Shown here in pieces: positions 8,450-17,689 of a stretch of DNA of 64,000 bases. The number at the start of each line of letters is the position of its first letter. The first letter of the stretch is position 1. The notes beneath the pieces were generated by a model. It was not told the origin of the DNA. It saw only the letters and a list, made by a program, of their open reading frames with translations, and did no database searches. This DNA comes from Bordetella genomosp. 9 (lineage in GTDB: Bacteria > Pseudomonadota > Gammaproteobacteria > Burkholderiales > Burkholderiaceae_B). Position numbers and translations under genes: made by a program. The DNA lies in contig NZ_CP021109.1 of assembly GCF_002119725.1 (NCBI RefSeq), positions 3,968,001 to 4,032,000 of the forward strand, given 5' to 3'.

Positions 8450-9982
8450 CTACGGTTGTTTCTTGAGAAACCGTTGCGCCAGCACAAGCCGGGAGTTCGT
8501 GATCGCGCTATAAGGACTGACGGTGTCGACGAAAACCGGCCGCGGAGGGGAGCGGCGGACTTTCCCGTCCGTGGTTGTATGGATGTAGTACAGGTCGCCG
8601 TTGGATGCTTCGCGCTGGTGCAGGTCTTCCGGCTGGTAGGCTGCCAGGGTGCCGGAATCGTCACCGTAGACGATGGTGGCCTGACCATCGACGATGTCGG
8701 CCGGGGTTATGGTGTATTCCTCCAGCTTGATCCGGATGAACTGGTTCCTGTTGGCGAGTGTGCACCCGACCAGATCGAGGTATGGCTGTACCTTGTCTCC
8801 CGCCGTTGGCTGGACCCGGCCATCGAATGCGACGGTGACGACGAGCTTGTCGTTCTTCGCATATTGCTTATTGGTGTATTCGATGGGCTGGGGTATGGCC
8901 GGCCGCAGATCGTAGTCGATTTCTACGGAGCTTCCGCCGTATTTGTGCAGGTCGACCGGCACCTTGACACCCAGCGATACATTCTGGTTGCCGCTTTCCT
9001 TCACGACTTCATAGTAGATGTCGTAGGTCTTATTGCCTTGTTCGAATATTTCGCTACCGGGCCTGATGAACAGCCTGAGGGGCTTGCTTTCGTCCACCAC
9101 CGTGCCCCAATCGAGAAGGATGTCTCGTTCGGGCCAAACGGGGTTTTCAGACGAGACCGCCTCATTTTGCTGGCGAGCAGAATCCGTTTCCGTTCCGGGA
9201 ATCGCGTGGGCATAGAGGAAAACATAGGTTTCATATGCCTGCGCGTCGTTGATGATCGGAATGTTCACCGGCAGGCCCTCCTGCGGGAGGCCGGCGACGA
9301 TCGTATCCGTGATCTTGCCGTGGTCCGTGATGAGCAACTTGGGCGGTTGCAGCGTACGGAAGGGAATCAACTGCGTTACAGCCACTTGCGCGCCGGCCGG
9401 ACCTATCTGCAAGTTGAACCCGATGCCCTCCATGGCGGTCAATTCAGCCGCTGTTACTTTCTCCGTCGTGTAGCTGAAACTCGCGTCGTCGCCCGCGAGG
9501 GTCTGCTGCAACTGCGGAGGACGGAAGAAGGGATTATCCGCGGCGGACGCGGCTTCGTACGTCAAGGACAAGCCGCCCGGCTGCTTGATCTTCTGGTCGT
9601 TGGTGATCCTGGCCGTGATCACAACGCCCTTGTCGGGCTCGTTGACATTGCCTGGATTGGTGACGAACTCGACACGGGAGGAAACGACCGCATCGATGTC
9701 CAACTCATAGAAGTTGGAGGCGTCGTTTGCGTCTTCCAGATGCAACTTCAGGGAACCGGATTTGAAGGCGACAGGTTTGACATCGAGTTTATCGTTGCCG
9801 TCTGGCGTCTCGCCATTGGGGAAGAGAACGTATCCGGATTTATTCCCTTTTGCGTCGAGTATGGATCCTGTCAGTGTCGGGGCTGGCGTCGGGAGCCCGC
9901 TGAATTTCAAATGCAGGGTCGCCGCGTCGCTCAATAGCGAATTGACGACCGTTCCATTCTCGGATGTGAAGGTAAAACCCAT
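8450..9982 (-). CDS. Tandem paralog 4 of 4: shorter Ig-like protein of unknown function (510 aa)
   Basis: The promoter-proximal member of the array. The start ATG at 9982 has an AGGAG about seven bases upstream. The protein is about 150 residues shorter than its paralogs because the N-terminal module and the Cys motif are absent; it begins at the position of their second module (SLLSDAATLHLKFSG). From there it aligns through VEFVTNPGNV, VNIPIINDAQAYETYVFLYAH, GSEIFEQGNKTYDIYYEVVK, TAGDKVQPYLDLVGC, NGDLYYIHT and the C-terminal VDTVSPYSA. No signal peptide or membrane segment. It is the most divergent copy, which would fit an older duplicate or a specialised partner of the other three; that is inference. 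Confidence 0.78.
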   Translation of the reverse strand: MGFTFTSENGTVVNSLLSDAATLHLKFSGLPTPAPTLTGSILDAKGNKSGYVLFPNGETPDGNDKLDVKPVAFKSGSLKLHLEDANDASNFYELDIDAVVSSRVEFVTNPGNVNEPDKGVVITARITNDQKIKQPGGLSLTYEAASAADNPFFRPPQLQQTLAGDDASFSYTTEKVTAAELTAMEGIGFNLQIGPAGAQVAVTQLIPFRTLQPPKLLITDHGKITDTIVAGLPQEGLPVNIPIINDAQAYETYVFLYAHAIPGTETDSARQQNEAVSSENPVWPERDILLDWGTVVDESKPLRLFIRPGSEIFEQGNKTYDIYYEVVKESGNQNVSLGVKVPVDLHKYGGSSVEIDYDLRPAIPQPIEYTNKQYAKNDKLVVTVAFDGRVQPTAGDKVQPYLDLVGCTLANRNQFIRIKLEEYTITPADIVDGQATIVYGDDSGTLAAYQPEDLHQREASNGDLYYIHTTTDGKVRRSPPRPVFVDTVSPYSAITNSRLVLAQRFLKKQP

Positions 9983-10013
9983 GAGCCGCTCCTAACGGGA
10001 TTCGCGCCAACGC

Positions 10014-10030
10014 CATTGCGTTGCGCAATG
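10014..10030. promoter_or_regulatory. 17-base palindrome upstream of the paralog array
   Basis: CATTGCG and CGCAATG flank a three-base centre, ending 31 bases upstream of the paralog 4 start. It could be an operator for the array or a hairpin in its leader. No clear -35/-10 pair was found nearby on the minus strand. Confidence 0.35.
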
Positions 10031-10130
10031 CATTCTCTTTCAAGGGTCGCGGCGCGAGGGAGCAACTTACTGATACGGGATTTGACACAGAGACGGGAGC
10101 ACAGTCCGGACATGCGAGCAGGACGGTGCC

Positions 10131-10174
10131 GGAAAAGCAAAAGCGCACGCCGGTTTTTCTCCGGTGTGCGCTTT
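10131..10174 (-). terminator. Rho-independent terminator downstream of pmbA
   Basis: In the minus-strand transcript, a 14-base stem (10161-10174 with 10140-10153, one G-U pair) closes a seven-base loop and is followed by TGCTTTTCC. It ends transcription coming from pmbA and isolates it from the paralog array. It lies about 190 bases after the pmbA stop. Confidence 0.75.
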
Positions 10175-10365
10175 CGATATGAGGGGTTCAGTGAAATGGC
10201 GCCTTGGATATCGGCTCGGCAGAATCCTGTAGGCCGCTCTTGATTCCGCGCGTCTCCATGCTGCCCGGATTTGGACTTGTGGTTTGGTCAGGCCGAAGCA
10301 GACGTAATCATGCCGGCGCCGCCGTAGCCGGTCGGGATGGCGGCGCCGAGCAGGCCGACCGGCGC
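10175..10365. other. Non-coding stretch between pmbA and its terminator
   Basis: With 9983-10174 this completes a 383-base gap without a gene. It holds no convincing open frame, RNA gene or repeat; it is probably pmbA 3' untranslated sequence. Confidence 0.4.
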
Positions 10366-11730
10366 TTACTGCCCCGCAATCGCCATCTGCTCGATCAATA
10401 TCGAACCGGTGGTTTTCGTCCCGCGTGAAATCGTGTCGGCCCCGACAGCGACGATCTGGCGGAACATGTCGCGCAGGTTGCCCGCGATGGTGACTTCCTG
10501 CACCGCATGCTGGATCTGCCCGTTCTCCACCCAATAGCCGAAGGCGCCGCGCGAATAGTCGCCCGTGACGTAGTTGACTCCCTGCCCGATCAATTCGGTC
10601 ACCATGAAGCCGGTGCCCATTTTGCGCAGCATCGCTTCCAGGTCGTCCGTCGGCTCGGTCAGGCGCGACCGCAAGGTCAGATTGTGCGATCCGCCTGCGT
10701 TGCCGGTGGTGGGCATGCCGAGCTTGCGCGCCGTATAGGTGGACAGGAAGTATCCCTGCAGGACGCCGCCTTCGACCACGTCGCGCGGCCGCGTCACGAC
10801 GCCTTCGTCATCGAAGGGCGAACTGCCCATGGCGCCCGGAATGTGGGGGTCTTCATTGACGTCGATGTGCTCGGCGAAGATCGGCTTGCCCAGGCTGTCC
10901 ACCAGAAAGCTGGCCTTGCGATACAGGGCGCCGCCGTTGGCCGCCTGCGTCAACGCGCCGAGCAGCCCTAGGGCCAGCGGCGCCTCGAACAGCACCGGGA
11001 ATTTGCCGGTCCGGATGCGGCGCGCGGACAAGCGGGACAGCGCGCGCTCGGCGGCGTAGCGCCCGACGGCTTCCGGCGACGCCAGATTTTTGGCATCGCG
11101 CTCGCTGGTGTACCAATAGTCGCGCTGCATGCCGTTGCCACGGCCGGCGATGGGGGCGACCGAGAGGCTATGGCGGGAATAAGGATAGCCGCCCATGAAG
11201 CCGCGCGTGTTGCCCATGACGAACTGGCCTTCGAAGGTGCCCACCGACGCGCCCTCGGTGTTGGTGATGCGCGGATCGACGGCCCGTGCAGCGCGCTCCG
11301 CCCGCAGGGCCAGTTCGGCCGCCTCTTCCGTGCCGATGGCCCAGGGGTAATGCAGCGCCAGGTCCGGGTATTCACGCGCGAGCATGTCGGCGTCGGGCAA
11401 GCCGGCGGCCGGATCCTCGGCGGTGTGGCTGGCGATATGCCAGGCCGCCTCGACGGTTTCGCGCAGCGCCGCCTCCGAGAAATCCGACGTGGATGCCGAG
11501 CCGCGGCGCTGTCCCGCATATACGGTCACGTCGAGCGACCGGTCGCGCGTCTGCTCCACGGTTTCGATGTCGTCCTTGCGCACCGAGACCGACAGGCCCA
11601 GGCTTTCGGACACTTCGGCAACGGCGTCGGTCGCCCCGATCTTGCGGGCGTGAACCAGGACGGCTTCGACCAATTCGCTGAAACGGGCGTGGTTTTCCGC
11701 TACAGGCAGGGAGGATGAGTAAGTGACCAT
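10366..11730 (-). CDS. pmbA: Metalloprotease-like protein PmbA/TldE
   Basis: A 454-residue protein of the TldD/PmbA (peptidase family U62) group. In E. coli TldD and TldE together form a protease that matures microcin B17 and degrades CcdA; TldE itself lacks the metal-binding residues. Family features seen are the N-terminal VSVRKDDIETVEQTRDRSLD segment, YAGQRRGSASTSDFS, the central ITNTEGASVGTFEGQ, and the C-terminal GDYSRGAFGYWVENG ending in AIAGQ. The start ATG at 11730 fits the family. The gene is divergent from darP across 184 bases, the common pmbA-yjgA arrangement of proteobacteria. A terminator lies downstream at 10131-10174. Confidence 0.93.
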   Translation of the reverse strand: MVTYSSSLPVAENHARFSELVEAVLVHARKIGATDAVAEVSESLGLSVSVRKDDIETVEQTRDRSLDVTVYAGQRRGSASTSDFSEAALRETVEAAWHIASHTAEDPAAGLPDADMLAREYPDLALHYPWAIGTEEAAELALRAERAARAVDPRITNTEGASVGTFEGQFVMGNTRGFMGGYPYSRHSLSVAPIAGRGNGMQRDYWYTSERDAKNLASPEAVGRYAAERALSRLSARRIRTGKFPVLFEAPLALGLLGALTQAANGGALYRKASFLVDSLGKPIFAEHIDVNEDPHIPGAMGSSPFDDEGVVTRPRDVVEGGVLQGYFLSTYTARKLGMPTTGNAGGSHNLTLRSRLTEPTDDLEAMLRKMGTGFMVTELIGQGVNYVTGDYSRGAFGYWVENGQIQHAVQEVTIAGNLRDMFRQIVAVGADTISRGTKTTGSILIEQMAIAGQ

Positions 11731-11914
11731 TGATGCTCGCTATAGGTTGCCCCCTTTCCGGGGCAAGGAAAACCGAGGGGGGCGGGGCTTGCCCGGGCGT
11801 TCCCTGCAGCCGGCGCCGACCCATCCCGCACGGCCAGGAACCCCGCGGGCGCCCCGGCGTTTCCCTGAGAGACGGGTATCATAGCCAAACCCGCAAATCC
11901 CCTGTTTTCCCAAG

Positions 11915-12466
11915 ATGTCAGATATGACTCCGCCGGTCGGCGACGAGGACGACCGCGACGACCGTCCCAGCAAATCCCAGGTCAAGCGCGAGATGCTCGC
12001 CCTGACCGAACTGGGCAAGCGGCTGATCGGCCTGTCGCCCGAGCGGCTGCGCCAGCTCCCGCTCGCGGAACGGCTGTACGAAGCAATACGCGAAGCGCAA
12101 CGCACCACCAGCCGCGAAGGGCTGCGCCGCCAGACGCACTACGTCGGCAAACTCATGCGCGACGCGCCGGCGCAGGAGATCCGCCAACAGCTGCACGCAT
12201 GGGAACACGGGTCTCGCGAAGAAACCGCGGCCATGCATCGGCTCGAGGCGCTGCGCGACCGCCTGATCGAAGACGATGCTGCGCTGACCGAATTGCTGTC
12301 GCGCCATCCCGAAACGGACGCCCAGCACTTGCGCACCCTGATCCGCGAAGCGCGCAAGGAAGCGCGCGCCAATGCGAATCTGCTGCAGGGCCAGGAGCCG
12401 AAGCGCAAGCATTACCGGGCGCTGTTCCAGGCCCTGAAGACCATCGAAACGAGCAACCACGCATGA
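11915..12466 (+). CDS. darP: Ribosome-associated protein DarP (YjgA, DUF615)
   Basis: A 183-residue, highly charged, helical protein of the YjgA/DUF615 family, which binds late 50S precursor particles and aids peptidyl-transferase centre maturation in E. coli. Seen here are the acidic N-terminus ([17 protein letters not shown]), the conserved [37 protein letters not shown] and the C-terminal [13 protein letters not shown]. An ATG at 11924 is an alternative start. The gene is divergent from pmbA, and its stop overlaps the next start as ATGA, so the esterase downstream is probably co-translated. Confidence 0.92.
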   Translation: MSDMTPPVGDEDDRDDRPSKSQVKREMLALTELGKRLIGLSPERLRQLPLAERLYEAIREAQRTTSREGLRRQTHYVGKLMRDAPAQEIRQQLHAWEHGSREETAAMHRLEALRDRLIEDDAALTELLSRHPETDAQHLRTLIREARKEARANANLLQGQEPKRKHYRALFQALKTIETSNHA

Positions 12467-13146
12467 GCGCCGACACCACACCAGACCTGCTCGATTGCAT
12501 CGAACACGAAACCGGCCCGAATCCCACGCACGCCGTGATCTGGCTGCATGGCCTGGGCGCCGACGGCAACGACTTCGCCCCCATCGTGCCTGAGCTGCGG
12601 CTGCCGTCCGCGCCGGCCGTGCGATTCATCTTCCCCCATGCGCCGGTGCAGCCCGTCACGATCAATGGCGGCATGCGGATGCGATCCTGGTACGACATCC
12701 TGGTCCTGGACCTGGTGCGCCAGGAAGACGCAGCGGGCATCCGCCGTTCCGAAGCCGCCGTGCGCGCGCTGATTGCGCGTGAAAACGCGCGCGGCATCCC
12801 CACGTCCCGTATCGTCCTGGCCGGTTTCTCGCAAGGCTGCGCCATCACGCTGCATACGGGGTTGCGCCTGCCCGAAAAACTGGCCGGCATGATGGGCCTG
12901 TCGGGCTATCTGCCGCTGATCGACCTGGCCGCCGCCGAGCGCCACGGCGCCAATGCGGCCACGCCCATCTTCCTGGCCCATGGCACCCATGACCCGGTGG
13001 TGGACATCTCCCGCGCCACGGCCTCGCGCGACATGCTGGTCTCCCTGGGCCACGACGTGCGGTGGCACGCCTACCCCATGCAACACGCGGTCTGCCCCCA
13101 GGAAATCGCCGACATCCGCGCCTTCCTCCTGGACGTGCTCAAGTAG
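12463..13146 (+). CDS. Carboxylesterase / phospholipase-type alpha/beta hydrolase (227 aa)
   Basis: Member of the small carboxylesterase family (abhydrolase_2; EstB of Pseudomonas, YpfH, human APT1). The early [14 protein letters not shown] gives the oxyanion region, GFSQG holds the nucleophilic Ser, GTHDPVVD the Asp and MQHAVC the catalytic His, so the triad is complete. No signal peptide, so it is cytoplasmic. It likely hydrolyses short acyl esters or acts as a thioesterase; the physiological substrate cannot be told. The start overlaps the darP stop by four bases. Confidence 0.9.
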   Translation: MSADTTPDLLDCIEHETGPNPTHAVIWLHGLGADGNDFAPIVPELRLPSAPAVRFIFPHAPVQPVTINGGMRMRSWYDILVLDLVRQEDAAGIRRSEAAVRALIARENARGIPTSRIVLAGFSQGCAITLHTGLRLPEKLAGMMGLSGYLPLIDLAAAERHGANAATPIFLAHGTHDPVVDISRATASRDMLVSLGHDVRWHAYPMQHAVCPQEIADIRAFLLDVLK

Positions 13147-13155
13147 CCCAAGGCA

Positions 13156-13180
13156 GCGCGCCAGCGCTTCGGGGCGGGCC
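13156..13180. repeat. Dispersed intergenic repeat, copy A
   Basis: A 25-base stretch containing CAGCGCTTCGGGG in the short gap between convergent genes. A near-identical stretch lies at 60400-60424, also just after a stop codon. The two differ by one substitution and a short length/base change near the end. Probably a family of dispersed intergenic elements; wider copy number needs the whole genome. Confidence 0.5.
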
Positions 13181-13193
13181 CGCCAGCCTGGAC

Positions 13194-15644
13194 TCACCAC
13201 CGCCGCGGTGGGACTATCTCTTTCCAGACGCGTCGCAGGGTGGGGTCGTCGGGGTCGGCGTCGTTCCGGAATCCGAGGCTCGTCATCAGGTGCAGCATCG
13301 GCCGGTTGTCCGCCAGCACCAATCCTTCGATGTATTCCAGACCCTGCTCGCGCGCGGCGCCCATGAGAGTCGTCATCAATTGGCGGCCCAGGCCCCGGCC
13401 CTGCCAGGCATCGCCCACCACCAGCGCGTATTCCGCCCCACGTCCATCCGGGTTGCGGAGATAGTGCGCCAGACCGATGACGGCCTCGTGGCGATGGCCG
13501 CGGTGGGCGGGGTTCGGCAACTCGGTGGTGGCGACCAGGGCCACCTCGCGGTCATAGTCCACCTGGGTATAACGGGCCAGCATGCGCGGGGTCAGCTCGC
13601 GCATCATCGAAACGAACCGCATGTAGCGCGAGCGTTCGGACAAGCCGCGGATGAAGGTTTGCAGGGATTCGGCGTCTTCGGGCCGGATCGGCCGTGCGAC
13701 CCAGGGCGTGCCGTCGGCGAAGCGCCGTTCCTGCACGAGCTGGGCCGGATACGGATGAATGGCCATGTGCGGGTAGCCGCCCAGGCGTTGCTGTCCGGTC
13801 GAGGCCGGTTGCGCGGTCAGCGTCATCCGCAGCGAACGGGCATAAAGGCGCGCCTCGCCGGCATAAAGCGGATCGATGTCGATCGTCTCGATGTCCGGCA
13901 CATCGGTGACCAGTTCGGATACCCGCACCAGGGCCTGCTGCAGGGCCTCGAACGCTGCCGTTCCAAAACGTGAAACGAGCACCTTGTTCCATATCCGGCT
14001 GCGCTCGATCAACTGACGCGCCAGAAAACCGTTGAGCGGCGGCAGGTCCATGCCCCGGTCGGCGCTGCTCAGCACCGCATCCGGACCACCGGCGCCAAAG
14101 CGGATGACCGGGCCGAAGCGTGGATCGCGCTGCACGCGGATGGCCATGGGGCGCGACAGCGGCTCGTGCAGGCCCGGCGGCATCGCGTCGTGAATTGGCG
14201 CCAGAAAGGCGTTCAACACGGTACGGGCTTCGGCGGGCGTCAGCGCCTGCCGCCCGTCGCGGCGCACCGCCGCCACGACGTCTTGCGCGGCCTCGGTCCT
14301 AGGCAGCGGCCCTTGCGGCAGCGGCGGCTGCGTCTGCAACAGCAACTGCTGGTTGTAGTAATGGGTGGACAGCACGCCGAAGGCGTCGGCGGCGGACTCG
14401 GGGGTCCGGAAGGCGGAAGTGCCGGCGTCATCCAGCATGCGGCGCAAAGGCCGCATGCCCGCATCGCCCATGAAGCAGGAGACGATGGGTTTCTGGGCGC
14501 GCGGCGCGATCTGGGCCAGCCGTTCCGCCACGGCGCGCAGATCGGCCAGCGCGTCCGGCGCCAGCAGCACCAGCACGCCATCGACGCCGGTGTCGTCGAT
14601 CAGCGCGGTCAACACCGCCTGCGCGGTATCGGGCGTCAAGGGCGCATGCGTGATGACCGGATTGTCGACCGCCGCGCCGGCTTCCAGCAGGCCTTGCAGC
14701 GTACGGGTCGTGGCCGCCGACAGTTCGGCGCGCTGCACCGCTGCCTCCGGACCGATCAGGTCCAGCGCGAGTTGGGGCGGCCCGCTGCCATTGGAAAACA
14801 GCGCCACCCGCCGGCCGCGCGGACGGCGCGCATAGCCCAGCACCTTGAGCGCGGAAAACAGCTGCACGAAGTAGCGCACCCGCACCGCGCCGGCCCGGCG
14901 CAGCACCGCGTCGAACACCGCGTCGTCATCCTTGCCGCGTCCCGCCTTCAACACGACGACGGGCTTGGCGCTGGCCGCGGCGCGCAGCGCGCTGATGAAG
15001 GGGCGCGCCGCCCCCACATCTTCCAGGTACAGCGCGATGCTGTCGGTGCGGGGGTCGGTGGCAAGGAAATCCAGCACGGTGCCCAGGTCGACGATGGCTT
15101 CGTCGCCCAGCGAGATCGCGGTGGAAAAACCGAAGTGCACGTCCTCCGCCCAGTCCATCACCGCCGCGATGATGGAGCGGGATTGTGCGACCAGCGCCAC
15201 CCGGCCCGTGCGCGCCAATGCGGGATGCTGGCTGAAGTTCAGGCCCGCCGGCGGGCGTTGCACACCGAAGGCGCGCGGCCCCAGCAGCTTGCAGCGGTGT
15301 TCCTGCGCCCACGCCTGGCACAACGCCACGGTGCCACGCGGATAAGGATCCGCTTGCTCATGCGGCAAGGCGATCAGGGCCCGAGGCGCCCGCGGCGACA
15401 GGCGGCGCAAGGTTTCGGCGAACACCGCCGGAGCGACGCACACCAGGGCAAGATCGGGTCGCTCCCCTTCGGCGAGGCCGTTGAATTGCGCCGGGATGTC
15501 GGGGGCCACACCTGATGTGCATGCGATGCGGGTGGTGCGCGCATCCAGGTTGCCGGGCATGGCCGCGGCGCCGGGCAGCGGGCGATCTGAAACGATCACC
15601 AGTGAACGCGGTTCGAAGAGAGAAGCCAACGCGTGTCGAAGCAT
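13194..15644 (-). CDS. Pat-like protein acetyltransferase: degenerate NDP-forming acyl-CoA synthetase fused to GNAT
   Basis: An 816-residue protein with the Pat/YfiQ layout: CoA-binding Rossmann domain (about 1-130), ligase-type domains (about 145-430), a remnant of the ATP-grasp domain (about 465-610), and a C-terminal GNAT acetyltransferase (about 645-816) with the acetyl-CoA loop WQGRGLG (747-753). Pat enzymes acetylate lysines of acetyl-CoA synthetase and other enzymes. Two synthetase features are missing: the SHTG catalytic-His segment expected after KAGRG (233-237) is deleted, and the ATP-grasp domain lacks its nucleotide-binding core. The N-terminal part therefore likely only senses a ligand. 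It is convergent with the esterase and divergent from gltX. Confidence 0.85.
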   Translation of the reverse strand: MLRHALASLFEPRSLVIVSDRPLPGAAAMPGNLDARTTRIACTSGVAPDIPAQFNGLAEGERPDLALVCVAPAVFAETLRRLSPRAPRALIALPHEQADPYPRGTVALCQAWAQEHRCKLLGPRAFGVQRPPAGLNFSQHPALARTGRVALVAQSRSIIAAVMDWAEDVHFGFSTAISLGDEAIVDLGTVLDFLATDPRTDSIALYLEDVGAARPFISALRAAASAKPVVVLKAGRGKDDDAVFDAVLRRAGAVRVRYFVQLFSALKVLGYARRPRGRRVALFSNGSGPPQLALDLIGPEAAVQRAELSAATTRTLQGLLEAGAAVDNPVITHAPLTPDTAQAVLTALIDDTGVDGVLVLLAPDALADLRAVAERLAQIAPRAQKPIVSCFMGDAGMRPLRRMLDDAGTSAFRTPESAADAFGVLSTHYYNQQLLLQTQPPLPQGPLPRTEAAQDVVAAVRRDGRQALTPAEARTVLNAFLAPIHDAMPPGLHEPLSRPMAIRVQRDPRFGPVIRFGAGGPDAVLSSADRGMDLPPLNGFLARQLIERSRIWNKVLVSRFGTAAFEALQQALVRVSELVTDVPDIETIDIDPLYAGEARLYARSLRMTLTAQPASTGQQRLGGYPHMAIHPYPAQLVQERRFADGTPWVARPIRPEDAESLQTFIRGLSERSRYMRFVSMMRELTPRMLARYTQVDYDREVALVATTELPNPAHRGHRHEAVIGLAHYLRNPDGRGAEYALVVGDAWQGRGLGRQLMTTLMGAAREQGLEYIEGLVLADNRPMLHLMTSLGFRNDADPDDPTLRRVWKEIVPPRRW

Positions 15645-15702
15645 GGACTCTCACCCTATTCTAAAATGCCGCCATCGCGCAATATAACCGGCCCTTTCTT
15701 CG

Positions 15703-17115
15703 ATGACCCAGACCGCTCAATCCCGCGTCCGCACCCGTTTCGCGCCCTCCCCCACCGGCTACCTGCACCTGGGCGGGGCGCGCACGGCCCTGTTTTCCTG
15801 GGCCTTCGCCCGCCATCACGAAGGCGTTTTCGTGCTGCGCATCGAGGACACCGATCTGGAACGATCCACTCCCGAGGCTGTGCAGGCCATCCTGGACAGC
15901 ATGGAATGGCTCGGCATGCAGCCCGACGAGGGGCCGTTCTACCAGATGCAGCGCATGGACCGCTATCGCGAGGTCGTGGCCCAGATGCTGGCAGCCGGCA
16001 CTGCGTACCACTGCTACTGCACGCCCGAGGAAGTCGAGGCCATGCGCGAACGCGCGCGCGCCCAAGGACTGAAGCCGCGCTACGACGGCACCTGGCGGCC
16101 CGAACCCGGCAAGACGCTGCCGCCCATTCCGGAAGGCCGCCAGCCCGTGGTGCGGTTCAAGAACCCGCAGACCGGCGTCACGAGCTGGAACGATATGGTC
16201 AAGGGACCGATCAGCTTCGACAACGCGGAGCTGGACGACCTGATCATTGCGCGTCCGGACGGCACCCCCACCTACAACTTCTGCGTGGTGGTGGACGATT
16301 GGGACATGGGCATCACGCACGTGCTGCGCGGCGACGACCATGTGAACAACACGCCCCGCCAGATCAACATCCTGCGCGCGCTGGGCGCGACGCTGCCTGA
16401 ATACGGCCACGTGCCGATGATCCTGGGCCCGGACGGTGAAAAGCTGTCCAAGCGCCACGGCGCGGTCAACGTCATGGAATATGACAAGCAGGGCTATCTG
16501 CCGGAAGCCATGATCAACTACCTGGCGCGCCTGGGCTGGAGCCACGGCGACGACGAACTCTTCAGCCGGGCGCAACTGGTGGAATGGTTCGATACGCGCC
16601 ACCTGTCGAAGTCCGCATCCCAATGGGATCCGAAAAAGCTCAATTGGGTGAACGCGCATTACATCCGTCAGATGGACAATGCCGAACTGGCGGCGCGCGT
16701 GGCGCCCCGCATCTCGGCGCGCCAGGGCGATCCCGCCGCCGCCGACCTGCCGGCCGTCATGGGGCTGCTGAAAGACCGCGCCGAAACGCTGGAACAACTG
16801 GCCGAAGGTGCAATGCTGTTCTGCGGACCGTTCCAGGGACCGCCGGCGGAGCTGGCGGCGCAGCATCTGACCGATGACACCCGTGCCGCGCTGCGCGAAT
16901 TCGCCGACCAGGCCGGCGCCATCGGTTGGACCCGCGAAGCCATATCCGCAACCATCAAGAACGTGCTCGCGGCCCGTGGCATGAAGATGCCTCAGCTTGC
17001 CATCCCCTTGCGCGTCGCCGTCACCGGCCAGACGCAAACCCCGGCCATCGACGCGGTGCTCGCTTTGCTGGGCCAGGAAAAGGTATTGCAGCGGCTGGCG
17101 CGCGCCCTGGGCTAG
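15703..17115 (+). CDS. gltX: Glutamyl-tRNA synthetase
   Basis: A 470-residue class I aminoacyl-tRNA synthetase that charges tRNA-Glu in the cytoplasm. The HIGH-type signature is in [17 protein letters not shown] (residues 12-28) and the KMSKS-type signature is [22 protein letters not shown] matches the zinc-ribbon region. [14 protein letters not shown] is the conserved acceptor-end binding part, and the C-terminal helical anticodon domain is full length. No riboswitch or attenuator is visible in the 58 bases upstream. Confidence 0.96.
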   Translation: MTQTAQSRVRTRFAPSPTGYLHLGGARTALFSWAFARHHEGVFVLRIEDTDLERSTPEAVQAILDSMEWLGMQPDEGPFYQMQRMDRYREVVAQMLAAGTAYHCYCTPEEVEAMRERARAQGLKPRYDGTWRPEPGKTLPPIPEGRQPVVRFKNPQTGVTSWNDMVKGPISFDNAELDDLIIARPDGTPTYNFCVVVDDWDMGITHVLRGDDHVNNTPRQINILRALGATLPEYGHVPMILGPDGEKLSKRHGAVNVMEYDKQGYLPEAMINYLARLGWSHGDDELFSRAQLVEWFDTRHLSKSASQWDPKKLNWVNAHYIRQMDNAELAARVAPRISARQGDPAAADLPAVMGLLKDRAETLEQLAEGAMLFCGPFQGPPAELAAQHLTDDTRAALREFADQAGAIGWTREAISATIKNVLAARGMKMPQLAIPLRVAVTGQTQTPAIDAVLALLGQEKVLQRLARALG

Positions 17116-17185
17116 GACATCCCGGCAAGGCGGCGCCTGGCGCCTGCCTGCCCGACCCCGCCTCGGGCCGCCCTGTCCCGGCAGG

Positions 17186-17689
17186 TCAACGCAGCGCGTA
17201 GCCCGCTGGCATTTTGCGCGCGCGCAGGACTTCCCCGCGCTTGATATCGCGCAGCACCAGCGTGTTCTGGTTCACGCTTTCGACTCGATACCGGTTGGTA
17301 TAGATGGGATCCGAGACGTCGACCGGATCGCCATTGGATTCGGTGGTCTGCATGGTGTACATGCCGTTGGCGTACGTCCAGCATCCGGTTTCCGTCAGGC
17401 CCGGCCGGGTCCGGTTATTCACCTTGAGCTGGGTCTGGTACCGCATCTTGCCGTCGGCTCCCAGCACCATCAAGGTTTGCTGCGTGCCCGCCATGCCGCG
17501 CGGCGTCGACACGGAATACCACGTGCCAAGCAGCGCCTCTGCCCCGGCGCTGGGTGCGCAGGCCACAGGTTTGGGGGGCGACGGCGATTGCTGCGGCGCC
17601 GGTGCGGGCGTTTGCTTTTTGACGGCGCAACCGGCCAGAACGAACGCGGCGCACGCAACGCCGGCGAAACGCAAAAAAGAACTGCTCAT
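17186..17689 (-). CDS. Small lipoprotein of unknown function (167 aa)
   Basis: A lipoprotein signal is clear: MSSSFLRFAGVACAAFVLAGC, with LAGC as the lipobox. A Pro/Gln-rich linker (about 24-42) precedes a compact domain beginning LLGTWYSVSTPRGMAG, whose GTWY start and beta-rich pattern recall lipocalin-like or META-like small barrels. Other stretches are GCWTYANGMYTMQTTES and NTLVLRDIKRGEV. The function is not known to me. The residue after the lipidated Cys is Ala, so outer-membrane sorting is expected. It is convergent with gltX. Confidence 0.82.
   Translation of the reverse strand: MSSSFLRFAGVACAAFVLAGCAVKKQTPAPAPQQSPSPPKPVACAPSAGAEALLGTWYSVSTPRGMAGTQQTLMVLGADGKMRYQTQLKVNNRTRPGLTETGCWTYANGMYTMQTTESNGDPVDVSDPIYTNRYRVESVNQNTLVLRDIKRGEVLRARKMPAGYALR

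Noticed and set aside
2317..9982. Polymorphic toxins or type VI/III effectors
   Set aside because: No toxin domain, no Rhs/VgrG/PAAR-like marker and no secretion genes nearby; a structural role fits the beta-rich sequence better, though effectors cannot be excluded.
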